This document shows positions 62,004 through 64,000 of a stretch of 64,000 nt of DNA, piece by piece. A program made the translations under genes and the position numbers. The first letter of the stretch is position 1; each line of letters begins with the position of its first letter. The notes below the pieces were generated by a model. It was not told the DNA's origin and made no database searches. It was given only the letters and a program-made list of their open reading frames with translations. Origin of the DNA: Nitrobacter hamburgensis X14 (GTDB lineage Bacteria; Pseudomonadota; Alphaproteobacteria; Rhizobiales; Xanthobacteraceae); contig NC_007961.1 of NCBI RefSeq assembly GCF_000013885.1, positions 1-64,000 of the forward strand, written 5' to 3'.

Positions 62004-63430
62004 CCGAGACACGATGCGCGCTCTATGCGAGGGTGTCGAGTGAGGCGCAGACGCGCGACAACACGATTGCCAGCCAGGTCGTTGCATTGCAGGAACGCAT
62101 TGCGGCCGACGGCTTCCTGCTTGAGCCAGATCACAGCTACGTGGATGATGGCTACAGCGGTTCGCTTCTGCTTCGTCCGGCGTTGGAACGGCTGAGGGAT
62201 GCGGTTGCCGGTGGCCAAGTCGACCGCCTTTATGTTCATGCCCCCGATCGGCTCGCCCGCCGCTATGCTCATCAGGCGCTGCTGATCGACGAATTCCGTC
62301 GTGCCGGTGTGGAGATCGTATTCCTCAACCGCCCCATTGGTGGCACAGCCGAGGATGATCTATTGCTTCAAGTTCAGGGCGTGATCGCCGAATATGAACG
62401 GGCCAAGATCCTCGAGCGTAGCCGGCGTGGTCGCCGTCACGCGGCATGCTCCGGCTCTGTCAGCGCGCTGACGGGCGCTCCCTTCGGTTACCGTTATGTG
62501 AGCCGCGACCAGGGCGGCGGCTTGGCACGCTTCGAGGTGGTGGAGGCGGAGGCACACATCGTTCGTCTGATCTTCGCATGGGTCGGCCTGGATCGCATGA
62601 GCCTGCGGGAGGTATGCCGACGGCTGGAGCAGATCGGCTGCCGGACGCGGACAGGAACGACGCCTTGTTACGCCTCCACGATCCGCGGCATACTTGCCAA
62701 TCCCGCCTATGTCGGACGGGCCGCTTTCGGGCGAGCCCGCTACCTGCCGCCACGACCGCGGTTGCGGCCGATCCGCGGTCATTTGCAACCCTCGCCGCAC
62801 GCTACCTCCCGCGTTGCCGTTCCGCCCGAAGAGTGGATCGAGATCCCTGTTTCCTCGCTCGTCGATCCGGCCGTATTCGAGGCGGTCCATGCTCAGTTTG
62901 AGGAGAACCGGAAGCGCAAGCGCCAACGCACGCCGAGTTCGGACTGGTTGCTGCAGGGCCTCACGGTCTGCCGTCGTTGCGGCTACGCTTATTATGGCAA
63001 GCGCGCGCCTCGCGTCCACAAGTATGACCCGACGGACACGCTGCGCTACTATCGGTGTATCGGCACGGATGGTCATCGCTTCAGCGGCCATCGTGTTTGC
63101 GACAACCCGCAGGTGCGCGGCGATCACCTGGAAGAAGCGGTGTGGGATCAGGTCAAAGGTCTCCTGGAGGATCCGCACCGCGTGGCCGGGGAATATCGCC
63201 GCCGCCTCCTTGCGGCCCGTGACCAAGTCCGTGAACCGGAGGAGATCGTCCGCCTCGAACGACAAATGGCCACCTTGCGTCGCGGTATCGGCCGGCTGAT
63301 CGACAGCTATGCCGAAGGCATCATCGACAAGGCGGAATTCGAACCGCGTATCGCTGGTCTGAAACAACGCTTCTCACAGCTCCAGGAGCGGCACCAAGCG
63401 GCGGTCGAAGTGGCCGAATGCGAGCTCTGA
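62000..63430 (+). CDS. Large serine recombinase, probably prematurely terminated
   Basis: 476 aa as read. Resolvase domain with catalytic Ser in CALYARVSSEAQTRDNTIASQV and the arginine region YVHAPDRLARRYAHQALLI. Recombinase domain (GSVSALTGAPFGYRYV … LREVCRRLEQIGCRTRTGTTPCYASTIRGILANPAYVGRAAFGR). Zinc ribbon (CRRCGYAYYGKR … YRCIG … CDNP), then a coiled coil. The frame continues after TGA 63428-63430 as LLVSRLEDFSAKVKAGLARLDRIGMRQIIRTVVRRVEI … VFRVPP, the usual family C-terminus, so about 75 residues appear lost by a stop mutation. Activity is uncertain. Confidence 0.88.
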   Translation: MTETRCALYARVSSEAQTRDNTIASQVVALQERIAADGFLLEPDHSYVDDGYSGSLLLRPALERLRDAVAGGQVDRLYVHAPDRLARRYAHQALLIDEFRRAGVEIVFLNRPIGGTAEDDLLLQVQGVIAEYERAKILERSRRGRRHAACSGSVSALTGAPFGYRYVSRDQGGGLARFEVVEAEAHIVRLIFAWVGLDRMSLREVCRRLEQIGCRTRTGTTPCYASTIRGILANPAYVGRAAFGRARYLPPRPRLRPIRGHLQPSPHATSRVAVPPEEWIEIPVSSLVDPAVFEAVHAQFEENRKRKRQRTPSSDWLLQGLTVCRRCGYAYYGKRAPRVHKYDPTDTLRYYRCIGTDGHRFSGHRVCDNPQVRGDHLEEAVWDQVKGLLEDPHRVAGEYRRRLLAARDQVREPEEIVRLERQMATLRRGIGRLIDSYAEGIIDKAEFEPRIAGLKQRFSQLQERHQAAVEVAECEL

Positions 63431-63651
63431 CTCCTCGTCAGCCGTCTGGAAGACTTCTCAGCCAAGGTAAAAGCAGGGCTTGCCCGCCTTGATAGGATCG
63501 GCATGCGGCAGATCATTCGCACCGTGGTTCGCCGGGTCGAAATCGACGACGCGCACGTCGAGATCGTCTTCAGGGTTCCCCCACTCGAGGGCCCAACTGG
63601 CCCAAAATCACCAAGCCAGGCGACCAGTTCCACGCAACATTGTACAGCGGA

Positions 63652-63791
63652 TCGTCGAGCGCACATTCGCGTGGCTGGGACGATGCCGTAGGCTTGCCAG
63701 GGATTGGGAGAATTTCAATCAGAAAGCGCTCGCGTTCCTGCGTCTCGCGTCGATCCGCCTCATGCTGAGAAAGCTATGCAATCCCGCATAA
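63652..63791 (+). pseudogene. IS5-family transposase fragment, right part
   Basis: Reads (I)VERTFAWLGRCRRLARDWENFNQKALAFLRLASIRLMLRKLCN and stops at 63791. This is the standard IS5 transposase C-terminus. It is probably the continuation of the fragment at 61538-61612. Confidence 0.8.
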
Positions 63792-64000
63792 TGTTTCCGG
63801 ATAGACTCTGAGAAATTATGGAGCCCCACTATAGCCGCGTTCCCTTGGCGGCCGATCTGATCGAGAACGCCGTCGATCGGTTTATGTTCCTGCGTAGTTT
63901 CCGAGATTGACGAACCTCATATATCAGACACTATCGTGACAAATTGCACATTCAGCGACTGGCCGCGCGGTCCGACGGAACGGCAGCGCCGACCCTTCTA
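63792..64000. other. Window end, no gene seen
   Basis: About 200 bp after the IS5 remnant. No recognisable frame, inverted repeat or RNA feature was identified. Confidence 0.5.

Larger units (their letters stand above)
61613..63651 (+). mobile_element. Serine-recombinase unit with 18-bp inverted repeats
   Basis: TCCGCCGTACAATATTGC (61615-61632) and GCAACATTGTACAGCGGA (63634-63651) are inverted copies matching at 16 of 18 positions. They enclose a small gene and a serine recombinase. TCGT (within GGATCGT) is present at both junctions. Joining the flanks there rebuilds the IS5 motif RWIVERTFAWL. Large serine recombinases normally use att sites without terminal repeats, so the nature of this unit is unclear. 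Confidence 0.55.

Overview
The window looks like part of a large, self-transmissible repABC plasmid, or a plasmid-derived island, from an alphaproteobacterium of the Bradyrhizobium/Nitrobacter/Oligotropha/Rhodopseudomonas type. The evidence is GC-rich coding sequence, a complete Ti/Sym-type conjugation set (oriT-traAFBH, traM, traR, traI-trbBCDEJKLFGHI), a repABC replicator, a HWE-type sensor kinase, and small hypothetical proteins I associate with Bradyrhizobiaceae. Assignments rest on reading translated sequence and remembered family motifs; no database search was run. No rRNA, tRNA or CRISPR array was seen.

Layout. 1-5.8 kb: a Q-type oriT followed by traA, traF, traB and traH, all on +. 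5.8-14.3 kb: an accessory insert between traH and traM. It carries a 415-bp direct duplication of the traH/vapC junction, IS110 and recombinase remnants, conserved hypotheticals, two hsp20 genes behind a ROSE-like RNA thermometer, vapBC, a broken higB with higA, and one intact IS110 element. 14.4-26.2 kb: traM(+), traR(-) and the trb mating-pore operon led by traI(-). 26.2-30.4 kb: a divergent control region and repABC with two parS-like palindromes and an antisense RNA between repB and repC. 30.5-38.8 kb: vapBC, a tyrosine recombinase(-), a third vapBC(-), a 4.0-kb transposon with recognisable 27-bp terminal repeats carrying only tniA-tniB-tniQ, then a perfect 12-bp-arm palindrome resembling a Xer/dif core site, DUF1403 and scpB. 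39-43 kb: poorly conserved sequence, a tacAT (DUF1778/GNAT) pair and a membrane diguanylate cyclase.

43-64 kb is a mosaic of insertion sequences and stress or regulatory genes. It holds an integrase pseudogene split by an IS1380 element, a zinc-ribbon protein, an IS21 fragment, a CNNM/CorC-like CBS membrane protein, an IS5/serine-recombinase chimera, IS200, nhaA, two abutting IS630 elements, a fatty acid desaturase, a PHB-depolymerase-like esterase, a frameshifted cheB and a giant CheB-CheR-PAS-HWE kinase. It ends with a serine-recombinase unit, bounded by 18-bp inverted repeats, that appears to split an IS5 transposase.

How it works together. TraI/TraR/TraM should give quorum control of conjugation; TraA nicks oriT; the Trb proteins build the type IV secretion channel. 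RepA/RepB/parS partition the plasmid and RepC starts replication under antisense-RNA control. Multimer resolution (recombinase plus palindrome), DUF1403-ScpB and five toxin-antitoxin loci (one with a broken toxin) would add stability. The most interesting leads are the recombinase/dif-like site/DUF1403-ScpB module, the minimal TniABQ transposon, the serine-recombinase unit with inverted repeats, and the RNA structures at traI and hsp20.
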